From Mucispirillum schaedleri (GTDB taxonomy: Bacteria; Chrysiogenota; Deferribacteres; Deferribacterales; Mucispirillaceae), in assembly GCA_949287985.1 (NCBI GenBank), contig CASEIN010000001.1, positions 65,051-129,050 of the forward strand: a stretch of 64,000 nt of DNA, written 5' to 3'. Below the pieces are notes generated by a model that saw nothing but the letters and a program-made list of their open reading frames with translations, was not told where the DNA came from and searched no databases. The position numbers and the translations under genes are program-made. This document shows, one piece after another, positions 37,592-45,804 of the stretch; the first letter of the stretch is position 1, and every line of letters begins with the position of its first letter.

Positions 37592-38773
37592 ATGAATGTA
37601 TGGGTAGATTTAAATAAAATAGTTATACCATTTATTTATTCAATATATACCTTATCAATGGGAATGTTATTAAATGAAAATGATGGTAAATCATATGATT
37701 TGATTGCTTTTTCAAGTATATTGTTTTTTATAGTTGGAAAATTAATACATATAGTAAATGGCAAGGTAGATAAAGTAATATATGGATATATTGTTTTTGG
37801 GCTTATACTTGTATTTTTATCTATTTTTACCCCCGATGGTTCTTTTAGAGCATTTTTATCTATATCATGTTATGTTATATCTATTGTATTTATGCTGACT
37901 GCTTTATATAAAATATTTTCAATACAAAATATGGTAAAAGTAGTAGATAAATATTACAGCCCATATATTAATACTAAAACTTTTAAGCCAAATTTTATAA
38001 TAAGTTTTTTTATTATGGTAAGTTATATTCTTGTAATTTATCCATTAATTTTATCGAAAGTGATTAGTGATAATGCTTATTTATTAATAACTCTATTATA
38101 TGCTGTTTCATTTATTGCCTGTATAATAATTTATTTTACTTTATATAAATATAAATATGCTTATTATGTAGTATGCAGTAAAGAAAAAAAATATGTATTT
38201 ATAGAAAATTTATGTAATGAAGAAGAAGTATTAAAATATAAATGGTATTTAACTAATATTGAGCCTTATATTAATCATATTGGATATGATAATAAGAAAA
38301 AGGCGTTATGTTTTTACAACAGTGAAGAAATTAGTAAAAGCGATACAGTAAATGAAGATAATCAAACTTTATATATTGCTATAAACTCCATAGATAATTT
38401 AATTGAAAAATTAGATAATGAAGAAATAAAACAAACAGCATGTAGCATTAAAGATGAACTTGTAAAAATAGATAACTACCATAAGGGAGAAGAATATAAA
38501 TTTAATAAGCATATTAAAAATATTAATGAAAAATATATCCCTTATATTGAGAAGTTAATATTATCATACATAAACAATAACGAACTGCCAATTGATATAA
38601 CAAAGGAAATGCAGGAAAAAATAACTGCTACTCTAAATGAAATTGATAGTGTATTAAAAGAAATAATGAAGAAAATGTATAATATGAATATGCTTGCTTT
38701 AGAAAGCCATATGGACGCAATGGATATTATACTTGCTCAAAGTGGTTATAAAGATATAAAAGGTGGTAAGTAG
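37592..38773 (+). CDS. XpaC-like membrane protein, paralog 3
   Basis: 393 residues. About six to seven helices to residue 195, then YKYKYAYYVVCSKEKKYVF and a diverged cytosolic tail that still keeps INEKYIPYIEKLILSYINN, MQEKITATLNEIDSVLKE and ALESHMDAMDIIL. It is therefore the same family as its neighbours but outside the recent conversion tract. It ends directly against the ATPase gene (TAG then TTG), a strong hint that ATPase and membrane protein are made together. Confidence 0.6.
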   Translation: MNVWVDLNKIVIPFIYSIYTLSMGMLLNENDGKSYDLIAFSSILFFIVGKLIHIVNGKVDKVIYGYIVFGLILVFLSIFTPDGSFRAFLSISCYVISIVFMLTALYKIFSIQNMVKVVDKYYSPYINTKTFKPNFIISFFIMVSYILVIYPLILSKVISDNAYLLITLLYAVSFIACIIIYFTLYKYKYAYYVVCSKEKKYVFIENLCNEEEVLKYKWYLTNIEPYINHIGYDNKKKALCFYNSEEISKSDTVNEDNQTLYIAINSIDNLIEKLDNEEIKQTACSIKDELVKIDNYHKGEEYKFNKHIKNINEKYIPYIEKLILSYINNNELPIDITKEMQEKITATLNEIDSVLKEIMKKMYNMNMLALESHMDAMDIILAQSGYKDIKGGK

Positions 38774-39334
38774 TTGGATAATATGCTGTTAGAAATTAGT
38801 GATGTAGTTACAATTACTAATAATAAGCCTGTAAGTATAAATGTGAAAAGTGGTGAGATTATTTGTATTTTTGGGCTTAATGGTAGTGGAAAAAGTGTGC
38901 TGTTAAAAACCATATTAGGTATAATGGAAAAAAAGCAGGGCAGTATTAATTTTCATATTAATAAAAAAGAATATGGGGTTTGCCTGCAGTTTCCAGAGCA
39001 TTTAATATTTAAAGAGACTGCCTTTGCTGAGGCATTGCTTATTACTGATAATAATGAAGTAATGGCAGAAAATTTACTTAATGAAATAAATGCGTTAAAG
39101 GATATGAGCCCCTTTTATTTAAGTGATGGTCAAAAACGGCTGCTTTTTATATATGGTTATCTTGAAACGAAAAAACTTATTTTTTTAGATGAGCCTTTTG
39201 TGTCTTTAGATGAAATATCTAAAGAAAAGGTTGCAGAAAAGATTATACAGGCTAAAAATCAAGGTAAATCTATTATATATACAGCAAATAGAGAAAATGA
39301 TAAAAAAATAGCAGATAAAATTATAAATATTTAA
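38774..39334 (+). CDS. Small ABC ATPase, EcfA/CbiO-like, in the XpaC-like operon
   Basis: 186 residues, much shorter than usual EcfA proteins (about 270-290). Walker A is GLNGSGKS, the Q-loop is CLQFPEHLIFKET (the QxPEHQLFxET pattern of ECF-type ATPases), the signature is altered to LSDGQ, and Walker B is LIFLDEPFVSLDE. The C-terminal ECF dimerisation domain is absent and the switch-His region ends TANREN, with Asn in place of His. TTG start at 38774, with AGGTGG 7 nt before. No EcfT or S-component is nearby, so the adjacent XpaC-like membrane proteins are the natural candidate partners. Confidence 0.75.
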   Translation: MDNMLLEISDVVTITNNKPVSINVKSGEIICIFGLNGSGKSVLLKTILGIMEKKQGSINFHINKKEYGVCLQFPEHLIFKETAFAEALLITDNNEVMAENLLNEINALKDMSPFYLSDGQKRLLFIYGYLETKKLIFLDEPFVSLDEISKEKVAEKIIQAKNQGKSIIYTANRENDKKIADKIINI

Positions 39335-39349
39335 TACAAAAAGGATTTT

Positions 39350-40684
39350 ATGACACAAATTGATTACTCTAAAATAGAAATAAATATACAAAAAATTACT
39401 ATGAGCTTTTTATCATCACTATATTTTTATATGATGAATTATTTAACAGCTTTATTTAATTATGGTTATTTTTCTCATAATTATGCTATGCTTTCTTTAA
39501 TTGTAATGCTTTTAGGCACATTTTTTCTTATTAAATATACTTACAGTGTATGTGTAAAGACTAGTTTAGTTCCATTATATATATTTATTTCACTTGTTTT
39601 AATATCATTTTTTACAAGAGCCACTTCTGCTTTAATATGTATTACTGCAAGTTTCGTGTATAGTTTATATACTTTAAAATTAATATATGATTATGGATTA
39701 AAGCAAAGTGATTTTATAAATAAATATAGAAAATATATTAAATTTGAAAATTTTATTGCAATATTTTCCATTATTTTCATAATATTTTTATTTTATTTTT
39801 TATTTTTATTTTTTTTAAATCTAACTTTTATAGCAAATAATTACATTTTTTTTGATAGTTTTTTTTATTTACCTGTTGAAAGTAGTTTTTTTAATGTATT
39901 ACAATATGTTGGCAATACTTTTCACGATTCTATTTTACTTTTTTACATACTGTTTCCTTCATCTATTTTGCTTATAATTTATACGTTTTATGCACATTTT
40001 CTTACAAGAAGCCAGTATGTTTTTATTTTATGCCCATTAAGCGAATATGGTCAAATTCCGCTTTCTATCATTACCAGCAAATTTAATGGTAATTCAAATA
40101 AAGCCTTAATGCTTGCATGGTTTAAAGAAAATATTGGTAATTATGTAAAAAGTGTTTATTTAGATACAGAAAATAAAATGATAATTTTTGAAAATGCTGA
40201 AATTAAAGAAGAAAATCATAAGGAAAATAATACTCCAAGTTTACAGGAAGAAGCCACTGATTATGAGTATGTTATATATAGTTTAGATGAATCCATAAAA
40301 AAAATAGAAACATTAATGGCAAAAGTTGTTCATAATGGAACACATTTAACAGGTGTGTTATATAATATGAAATCATATCTTGAAAAAATCAATATACTTC
40401 ATAAGGATAAACGAAAATATAATAAAAATATTGATAGAATAAATAACAGGTATATTCCATATGTGGAATACTTGGTGGATACATATTTGCAAAATATATT
40501 ATTAAGAGATGAAAAAATAAACCAAATTCAAGAAAAAATAGTGGAGTCTTTAAATAATATATTAGCAGTGTTTAAATCAATGTATGAAAGCAATATGGAA
40601 TATATAGCATTTAATATAGAAAACGAAATAGATGCAATGGAACTTTTAATTAGACAAAAAGGGTTGATAAAAGAGAGCCTGTGA
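39350..40684 (+). CDS. XpaC-like membrane protein, paralog 4
   Basis: 444 residues. About seven helices to residue 225, then YVFILCPLSEYGQIPLSIIT, an acidic linker and the helical tail (INNRYIPYVEYLVDTYLQN ... IQEKIVESLNNILAVFKSMY ... IENEIDAMELLIRQKGL). The ending with DAMELLIRQKGL is the most XpaC-like of the set. Its nearest relative is the truncated gene at 58216. The final residues and TGA stop overlap an IS terminal motif (GAGCCTGTGA at 40675), so the native last residues were replaced when the element arrived. Confidence 0.6.
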   Translation: MTQIDYSKIEINIQKITMSFLSSLYFYMMNYLTALFNYGYFSHNYAMLSLIVMLLGTFFLIKYTYSVCVKTSLVPLYIFISLVLISFFTRATSALICITASFVYSLYTLKLIYDYGLKQSDFINKYRKYIKFENFIAIFSIIFIIFLFYFLFLFFLNLTFIANNYIFFDSFFYLPVESSFFNVLQYVGNTFHDSILLFYILFPSSILLIIYTFYAHFLTRSQYVFILCPLSEYGQIPLSIITSKFNGNSNKALMLAWFKENIGNYVKSVYLDTENKMIIFENAEIKEENHKENNTPSLQEEATDYEYVIYSLDESIKKIETLMAKVVHNGTHLTGVLYNMKSYLEKINILHKDKRKYNKNIDRINNRYIPYVEYLVDTYLQNILLRDEKINQIQEKIVESLNNILAVFKSMYESNMEYIAFNIENEIDAMELLIRQKGLIKESL

Positions 40685-40885
40685 AAAAAATCTGTAAATT
40701 CAGTTTTCTATGATTATATTTTTTTCGAGCCTGTGAAAAAAAGTCTGTAAATTTAGTTTTCTATGATTATATTTTTACATATCCTGCTCTATGAATACCA
40801 GAATAAAGTTATTCAGTCAAGAGCAGGAATTTATTTTTCACATTTCTATATTCTATTCAGGCAGCGAGCCTGTGAGAGCCTGTGA
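40675..40885 (-). mobile_element. IS1595-family terminal remnants (one ~100-bp right end, a ~50-bp extra copy and two short motifs)
   Basis: GAGCCTGTGA occurs at 40675, 40727, 40866 and 40876. Segment 40727-40826 is the inverse of 58066-58165 with about two differences in 100 bases, and covers the end of a transposase gene plus the element's right terminus. Segment 40675-40726 repeats the outer 50 bases. No transposase is left here. It is the left boundary of the accessory block. From 40886 to 40958 nothing else was recognised. Confidence 0.8.
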
Positions 40886-40958
40886 AAAATATTGTAATTA
40901 AATTATTCCAGTATGCTATAATACAGGCTTTTTGTGTAATTTATATATAATATCTGTT

Positions 40959-41357
40959 TTAACTTTTCCAGTCTTCTATTTTTAAATGATTAATTCGTGC
41001 AAATTCACTTTTATTATTTGTGACTAATATTACATTTTCTGTAAGAGCATGTGCTGCAATTAACATATCCATAGCACCAATTGGTTTTCCAATTTTTTCT
41101 AATTCTGCTCTTATCTTTCCATATTCTACTGCCACTTCCTTGCTGTATGGTATAATAGAAAAATATTTAATAAAGTTATTGAGTATTTTTCTATTGCGTT
41201 CATATTGCTTACTTTTTGATACACCATATTCTAGTTCTGATAAAGAAATTGCAGATATGCATATATCTGAAAAATTAATATCCTTTAACCTATCTAAAAC
41301 AGTAGTATCTTCTTTCATAATAAAAATACAAATATTTGTATCAAGCATGTATTTCAT
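40959..41357 (-). CDS. vapC: VapC-type PIN-domain toxin (tRNA(fMet)-specific endonuclease family)
   Basis: 132 residues. The PIN-domain acidic residues are visible: Asp6 in MLDTN, Glu41 in SLSELEYG, Asp97 in GAMDMLIAAHAL, and the polar pair in LVTNNKSEF near 114-118. This matches the VapC subgroup that cuts the anticodon loop of initiator tRNA. The start overlaps the end of the antitoxin gene by one base, as usual in vapBC. It is at the left edge of the IS-bracketed block, where toxin-antitoxin genes often stabilise accessory DNA. Confidence 0.92.
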   Translation of the reverse strand: MKYMLDTNICIFIMKEDTTVLDRLKDINFSDICISAISLSELEYGVSKSKQYERNRKILNNFIKYFSIIPYSKEVAVEYGKIRAELEKIGKPIGAMDMLIAAHALTENVILVTNNKSEFARINHLKIEDWKS

Positions 41358-41611
41358 TATAATTTTTCCCTGATATCAATATTAGGTTGTTCTCTTTGAG
41401 ACATAAAGTCATTTGATACACCACCTTTTATATCTTTTAAAAAATTATCATATACGGCATTTTGATTACCTTTTTTATTTTGAAAAACAGGTTTTAGTAT
41501 TAAATAACTTCCTTTTTTTTGTACTTCTACCATATCAATACCATTTGGAAAACCAAACTCTGATAAAATATCAGATATTTGAGTGTTATTCTTTGATATT
41601 TCAATATTCAT
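41357..41611 (-). CDS. vapB: VapB-type antitoxin
   Basis: 84 residues. The first half resembles an AbrB/MazE-like swapped-hairpin DNA-binding domain (VQKKGSYLILKP), and the acidic/Asn-rich tail would wrap the toxin. ATG 41611 is preferred since GGGAGG lies 5 nt upstream; the ORF could begin at 41629 but without a site. It is directly upstream of vapC and presumably autorepresses the pair. Confidence 0.85.
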   Translation of the reverse strand: MNIEISKNNTQISDILSEFGFPNGIDMVEVQKKGSYLILKPVFQNKKGNQNAVYDNFLKDIKGGVSNDFMSQREQPNIDIREKL

Positions 41612-41694
41612 AATAACCTCCCATATCACATTTATAAATAAACCCTAACAATAATATTATATAATTAACTACAATTATAAGCAAGAATTTTATA

Positions 41695-41920
41695 GGTAAA
41701 TTCTAAAAACGATTGCAACAAATTAAATTTTAAAAAAGGTTGTTCTCTAATCTTAAAAGTAATAAAAATTACTTAGCAAAAAAATGTAAGAGGAAAACAA
41801 CTATATACATTCTATATCAGAAGAGAGAAAAAACAACGACTAACTTTTTATGAGCGTATACAAATAGAAAATCTGTTAAAAGCACAATATATTTTATCAA
41901 TAATATGTGTTACAACAATT
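41695..41920 (+). mobile_element. IS30-family relic: one terminal repeat and the start of a decayed transposase
   Basis: 41695-41716 equals one arm of the palindrome at 31176 plus two bases. From about 41833 a frame reads KQRLTFYERIQIENLLKAQY, which fits the IS30 transposase opening (LTYEER..IE.LL..G), then degenerates. The remaining 41921-42060 is AT-rich with a G8 run (41996-42003) and no gene I can support. Confidence 0.5.
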
Positions 41921-42072
41921 TTTTTAAAATATTTCTGTATAAAATGGATTTTATTTAATAATATTAAATATTTATTGCTTATACTTATAAAAATAGGGGG
42001 GGGTAAAGTAGAATTTAGATTGACAATTTTAAAAATTAATAGTATCAACATATTATAATATTATTACCTATT

Positions 42073-42357
42073 ATGCTTTGTGGCTGTGTAGGTGAATTAA
42101 TAAAAAAAATAACAGTGGATTTTTATATGAAACTAGAGAAAGGTAAGTCAGCTATTATATTTATTAGAACTTTTGGCTTAGTTTCATGAACTATTGCAGA
42201 GTATAAAAATGGAAATATTTCTTTTGTTGGTAATTTAACTGGTAGAAGTATTTTAATGCATATTACAGATGCAGGTAAACATGAATATATTATTGCTGCC
42301 AGTAAGGGAACAATATTAAAAACTGATTTAAAATCAGATATGTTTTATTATGTATAG
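42073..42357 (+). pseudogene. Broken lipoprotein gene (DUF2846-like) with in-frame TGA
   Basis: A frame starting near ATG 42073 reads MLCGCVGELIKKITVDFYM KLEKGKSAIIFIRTFGLVS, stops at TGA 42187-42189, and continues TIAEYKNGNISFVGNLTG ... HEYIIAASKGTIL ... DMFYYV to a TAG. GKSAIIF.R...YKNG..FVGNL...... and the closing FYYV are reminiscent of DUF2846 lipoproteins. The signal peptide is truncated (an upstream stop at 42040), and a G8 tract at 41996 lies just upstream. Likely inactivated. Readthrough or selenocysteine is not supported by any visible element. Confidence 0.6.
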
Positions 42358-42372
42358 AAGTAAGATATGAAC

Positions 42373-42402
42373 TTAATTCAGATATGTGAATATCTGAATT
42401 AA
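42373..42402. promoter_or_regulatory. 30-bp palindrome just upstream of the aryl polyene cluster
   Basis: TTAATTCAGATAT (42373-42385) and ATATCTGAATTAA (42390-42402) are perfect inverse arms around GTGA, 25 nt before the first ATG of the cluster. It could be a repressor operator or the hairpin closing the pseudogene transcript; no T-run follows, which favours an operator. Confidence 0.45.
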
Positions 42403-42427
42403 TTAAATAATAAAAAGAGTAGATAGA

Positions 42428-43717
42428 ATGGAAAAAAATATTGATGTATTAGTTATAGGTGCTGGTCCAAGTGGTAGTATTTTAAGTTCGCTTTTACACA
42501 AAAACGGACTTGATGTATTAGTTGTTGATAAAGAAATTTTTCCAAGATTTGTAATTGGAGAATCTTTGCTTCCATTTTGTATGCATGCAATGGAACAGGC
42601 TGATTTGCTTGATGCAGTGATGGATAATGAAGAGAAACTAGGTTTTCAGTATAAAAATGGTGCTGCATTTGCTCGTGGAGCAAATGATAATTCTATAGAA
42701 TATACATATATTGATTTTTTAGATAAAAGCAGTAAAGGTTTTGGAACAACTTTTCAAGTAAGGCGTGGAGTATTTGACAAACTTCTTATTGATACAGCAG
42801 CAAAAAATGGTGTAAATGTTTTATTTGGTGTTAAAGCAGAAAAGTTTGATTTTAATGAAGATGAAAATGGGCGTGTTACAATAGGACTTGATAATGGTGA
42901 TATTATTAAAGCTAAATATGTTGTAGATGGCAGCGGTTATGGTCGCGTACTTCCAAAAGCTCTAAATCTTGACACCCCTTCTGATTTAACTCCAAAAATA
43001 GCATACTTTACTCACATTGAAGATAAAATTTCTTATCCAATGTATGACAGAGATAAAATATTAATAACTACCCACCCAGAACATAAAGAAATATGGTTTT
43101 GGCTGATACCTTTTAGTGACGGCAGATGTTCAATAGGTGTTGTGGGAGAAAAACAATTTATATTCTCAAATGATACTGCCAAATTTTTAAATGAACAGGA
43201 CTTAAAAGCTAATGCTATGGAAATTTTAAAAACACATGTTTATAAAACTCCAATGCTTAAAATGCTTTTAAAAGATGCTGTATGGGATACACCTGCAAAC
43301 TTTATTTATGGATATTCTGCAAATGTAACAAAATTTTATGGTAAACATTTTGTACTGCTTGGTAATGCCAGCGAATTTTTAGACCCAGTATTTTCTTCTG
43401 GTGTAACTATCGCTATGCATGCAGCAACATTATTAGCACCACTTATTACAAGAATAATAAAAGGTGAAAGTGTAGATATGACAAAAGAATATGTAGAACC
43501 ATTAAGTGTAGGTATTAGAGCTTTTAAAACTTATGTTAATGGCTGGTATGATGGCATATTTCAAGATGTTATATATACTAAACGCAAAGACCGCAGCGTT
43601 ACAAGGCATATATCATCTGTATTAGCTGGTTATGCATGGGATACTGAAAATCCGTTTGTAACTAAATCTGATAAGGCATTACATGCTTTATATGAAATAT
43701 GCAAAAATCAAGCATAA
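42428..43717 (+). CDS. Flavin-dependent halogenase/oxidoreductase-like protein of the aryl polyene cluster
   Basis: 429 residues. The FAD Rossmann motif GAGPSG is at 11-16, with FPRFVIGESLLP at 38-49. Lys76 in GFQYKNGAAF sits where the catalytic Lys of flavin halogenases is found, and W223-W225 in WFWLIP match the WxWxIP halogenase motif. It may therefore halogenate (or hydroxylate) the aryl head group, as expected for brominated xanthomonadin-type pigments; flavin monooxygenases of unknown activity are the alternative. It overlaps the next gene by 19 nt, so it is the lead gene of the operon. Confidence 0.7.
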   Translation: MEKNIDVLVIGAGPSGSILSSLLHKNGLDVLVVDKEIFPRFVIGESLLPFCMHAMEQADLLDAVMDNEEKLGFQYKNGAAFARGANDNSIEYTYIDFLDKSSKGFGTTFQVRRGVFDKLLIDTAAKNGVNVLFGVKAEKFDFNEDENGRVTIGLDNGDIIKAKYVVDGSGYGRVLPKALNLDTPSDLTPKIAYFTHIEDKISYPMYDRDKILITTHPEHKEIWFWLIPFSDGRCSIGVVGEKQFIFSNDTAKFLNEQDLKANAMEILKTHVYKTPMLKMLLKDAVWDTPANFIYGYSANVTKFYGKHFVLLGNASEFLDPVFSSGVTIAMHAATLLAPLITRIIKGESVDMTKEYVEPLSVGIRAFKTYVNGWYDGIFQDVIYTKRKDRSVTRHISSVLAGYAWDTENPFVTKSDKALHALYEICKNQA

Positions 43718-44088
43718 TAAAGATTGCTACAAATATATTATTATTTTTAATATTGAATGCTGTGCTACTTTCCTGTGCAGCAGGTATTTCTGTTAATGTT
43801 TGCCCTATGGAACAGGTAAATTATACAATAGAGTATCCAAATGGCAGCATATATCAAATGAGTGCTGTATGTAGTGAAACAATGTGCAGGTTTATATTGT
43901 TTGATGCACTTGGTATGCCTGTTGTAGATAAAGAATACAGCAATAAAAAATTTAAGAATATGAAATTTCTACCTCCAAATAATAAATATGATAATCTATT
44001 TGCATATATAATTAACAGCAGAGGTAGTGAAAAGCAGTTTGTATATAAAATTAATAATACAACTGTTACTGTATATAAAAATAACTAA
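43699..44088 (+). CDS. Small lipoprotein of the aryl polyene cluster (ApeN position)
   Basis: 129 residues. Lipobox LLSC puts the acylated Cys at 26. The rest is a small beta-rich domain (VNYTIEYPNGSIYQMSAVC, CRFILFDALGMPVVDKEY). In known APE clusters a DUF3261-type lipoprotein (ApeN) precedes the ketosynthase gene; this protein is shorter and occupies the same place, so a role in outer-membrane delivery of the pigment is inferred from position, not sequence. It overlaps the flavoenzyme gene. Confidence 0.55.
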   Translation: MQKSSIIKIATNILLFLILNAVLLSCAAGISVNVCPMEQVNYTIEYPNGSIYQMSAVCSETMCRFILFDALGMPVVDKEYSNKKFKNMKFLPPNNKYDNLFAYIINSRGSEKQFVYKINNTTVTVYKNN

Positions 44089-44114
44089 ATAATGGTTAAA
44101 TTAAGTGGAAAAAT

Positions 44115-45299
44115 ATGCAAAATATTTATTTTAGTATTCCAGAAGTGATTTCTGCAGCAGGTTCCGGCAGTATGTTTTTAGATAATATTTTGTCTGGTAA
44201 ATCAGGTATTACTTTTTCAGATAAATATATTAATAATACATCTGTGCCCCTTGGTATTGTAAAAGATTTAAATGTTACTATAAATGATTTACCACAAAAA
44301 CTACAGGTTGAAGAGTTTAATACAAGGGCAGTATTTATGCTTATGCCGTTACTTGTTAATCTAAATGATAAAATTGAATATCTTAAAAAGAAATATGGCA
44401 GCCATAGAATAGGTGTAAGTTTTGGTACAACAAATCCAGGTATGGAAGAAAATTTAGATGCAATGCGTTATTATATAAAAACAGGCGATTTCTCAAAATA
44501 TTCAATACGTAGAAACAGTCTATATAACCCTGCCAGATTTTGTTCATTATTTTATAATATTCATGGCCCTGCATTTACCATATCTACTGCCTGCACATCT
44601 GGTGTAAAATCAATTATTCAGGGATACAGATTAATACAATCAAGTTTATGTGATGCTGTTATATGTGGTGGCAGCGACAGCCTTAATTCACTTACAGTAA
44701 ATGGGTTTAATAACCTTCAAATATTAAGTAACAACTATTCAAATCCATTTTCAAAAAACAGAGATGGTGTTAATCTTGGAGAAGCATCAGTATTATTTCT
44801 TTTAACAAAAGAGCCGGAATATTCTAATATTAGGATTAAGTCTTTCGCATCAAATAATGATGCTTTTCATATTACTAAACAAGACCCAGAATCACCTTAT
44901 GCAGTTAATTTACTTGAAGATTTAAAAAATGGAATGGCTGGAGAAAGTATAGATTATATTAATCTTCATGCAACAGGCACTATTCCAAATGACCAGGTAG
45001 AATCCTTTGCAGTAAAAAATGTTTTTGGCAGTAATATATTATGCAGTGGTATAAAACAGCTTACAGGCCATACATTAGGTGTTGCAGGCAGTCTTGAAGC
45101 AGCCTTATGTGTTATGCTTGTAAATAAGCAGAATACTAATTTACCGCCACATATATATGATGGAGAATATGATGAAAGTCTTGCAAAAATACATCTTGTA
45201 GAAAAAGAAGACAGAAATATATATAAAATAAAAAATGCAGCAAGTATTAATTTTGCTTTTGGCGGTGATAATAGTGCTATAGCTGTTGGGTATGATTAA
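44115..45299 (+). CDS. apeO: Beta-ketoacyl-ACP synthase of aryl polyene synthesis (ApeO-like)
   Basis: Thiolase-fold condensing enzyme, 394 residues, with an intact catalytic triad: Cys160 in STACTSG, His285 in LHATGT and His319 in LTGHTLG. It extends the aryl starter with malonyl units while bound to ACP. In characterised APE systems this enzyme pairs with a chain-length-factor-like partner (ApeC; here at 47766). It lies at the head of the ketosynthase-dehydratase-ketoreductase-ketosynthase run, with TAATG overlap to the dehydratase gene. Confidence 0.85.
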   Translation: MQNIYFSIPEVISAAGSGSMFLDNILSGKSGITFSDKYINNTSVPLGIVKDLNVTINDLPQKLQVEEFNTRAVFMLMPLLVNLNDKIEYLKKKYGSHRIGVSFGTTNPGMEENLDAMRYYIKTGDFSKYSIRRNSLYNPARFCSLFYNIHGPAFTISTACTSGVKSIIQGYRLIQSSLCDAVICGGSDSLNSLTVNGFNNLQILSNNYSNPFSKNRDGVNLGEASVLFLLTKEPEYSNIRIKSFASNNDAFHITKQDPESPYAVNLLEDLKNGMAGESIDYINLHATGTIPNDQVESFAVKNVFGSNILCSGIKQLTGHTLGVAGSLEAALCVMLVNKQNTNLPPHIYDGEYDESLAKIHLVEKEDRNIYKIKNAASINFAFGGDNSAIAVGYD

Positions 45300-45784
45300 T
45301 GAATAGCTTTGAAGATTATAAATATAAAAAATGCAAGCATCTGTTATTTCATGGAAACGATATAGTGTTGATTGATAAAGTAATAGAATGTTCAGAAAAC
45401 TATATTATTGTTAATGCTAATTTAGATAAAGATTCGCCTTTTTTAGATACATATAATGGATTAAAAGTTTTTAGAACATATAAAAGCATAGAAATGATGG
45501 CTCAAAGTCTTGGCTGTTTTCAATATATAAATATGTCTATGCATGGAGAAGGGAAAGCTAAAATTGGTTTTTTACTTGGTGCAAGGAAATTTGAAATTTT
45601 TATTCCACATACGGTATACAATCAGGAATTATTTATAGAAACAAGACTTTCAGTGCAAAATGATGATGGATTTGGAGTATATGATTCCACTATTTATGTT
45701 GGAAGTATAGGTGAAAATAATAAGGCAGCATCTGCATCATTAAGTGTATTAAGCCCAAAAGATGACTTTTTTATGCATATATAA
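45299..45784 (+). CDS. apeP: 3-hydroxyacyl-ACP dehydratase (ApeP-like hotdog protein)
   Basis: 161 residues. LLFHGNDIVLIDKV carries the likely catalytic His17, and YKSIEMMAQSLGCF contains the Glu on the central hotdog helix, matching the ApeP/FabZ-like pattern (LPH..PM.LID.V and E..AQ). It removes water from the beta-hydroxyacyl-ACP to form each polyene double bond. In known systems it works as a complex with a second hotdog protein, ApeI, which here is fused to the ligase at 50333. The ATG overlaps the previous stop. Confidence 0.8.
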   Translation: MNSFEDYKYKKCKHLLFHGNDIVLIDKVIECSENYIIVNANLDKDSPFLDTYNGLKVFRTYKSIEMMAQSLGCFQYINMSMHGEGKAKIGFLLGARKFEIFIPHTVYNQELFIETRLSVQNDDGFGVYDSTIYVGSIGENNKAASASLSVLSPKDDFFMHI

Positions 45785-45804
45785 GATAATAAAGAGGAAA
45801 AATA

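Noticed and set aside
41848-42051. 67-codon minus-strand ORF beside the G8 tract
   Set aside because: No ribosome site; overlaps the IS30 relic and AT-rich debris; proline run comes from the G tract.
42187-42189. In-frame TGA as selenocysteine
   Set aside because: The downstream bases give no convincing SECIS stem and the family does not use selenocysteine; decay is simpler.
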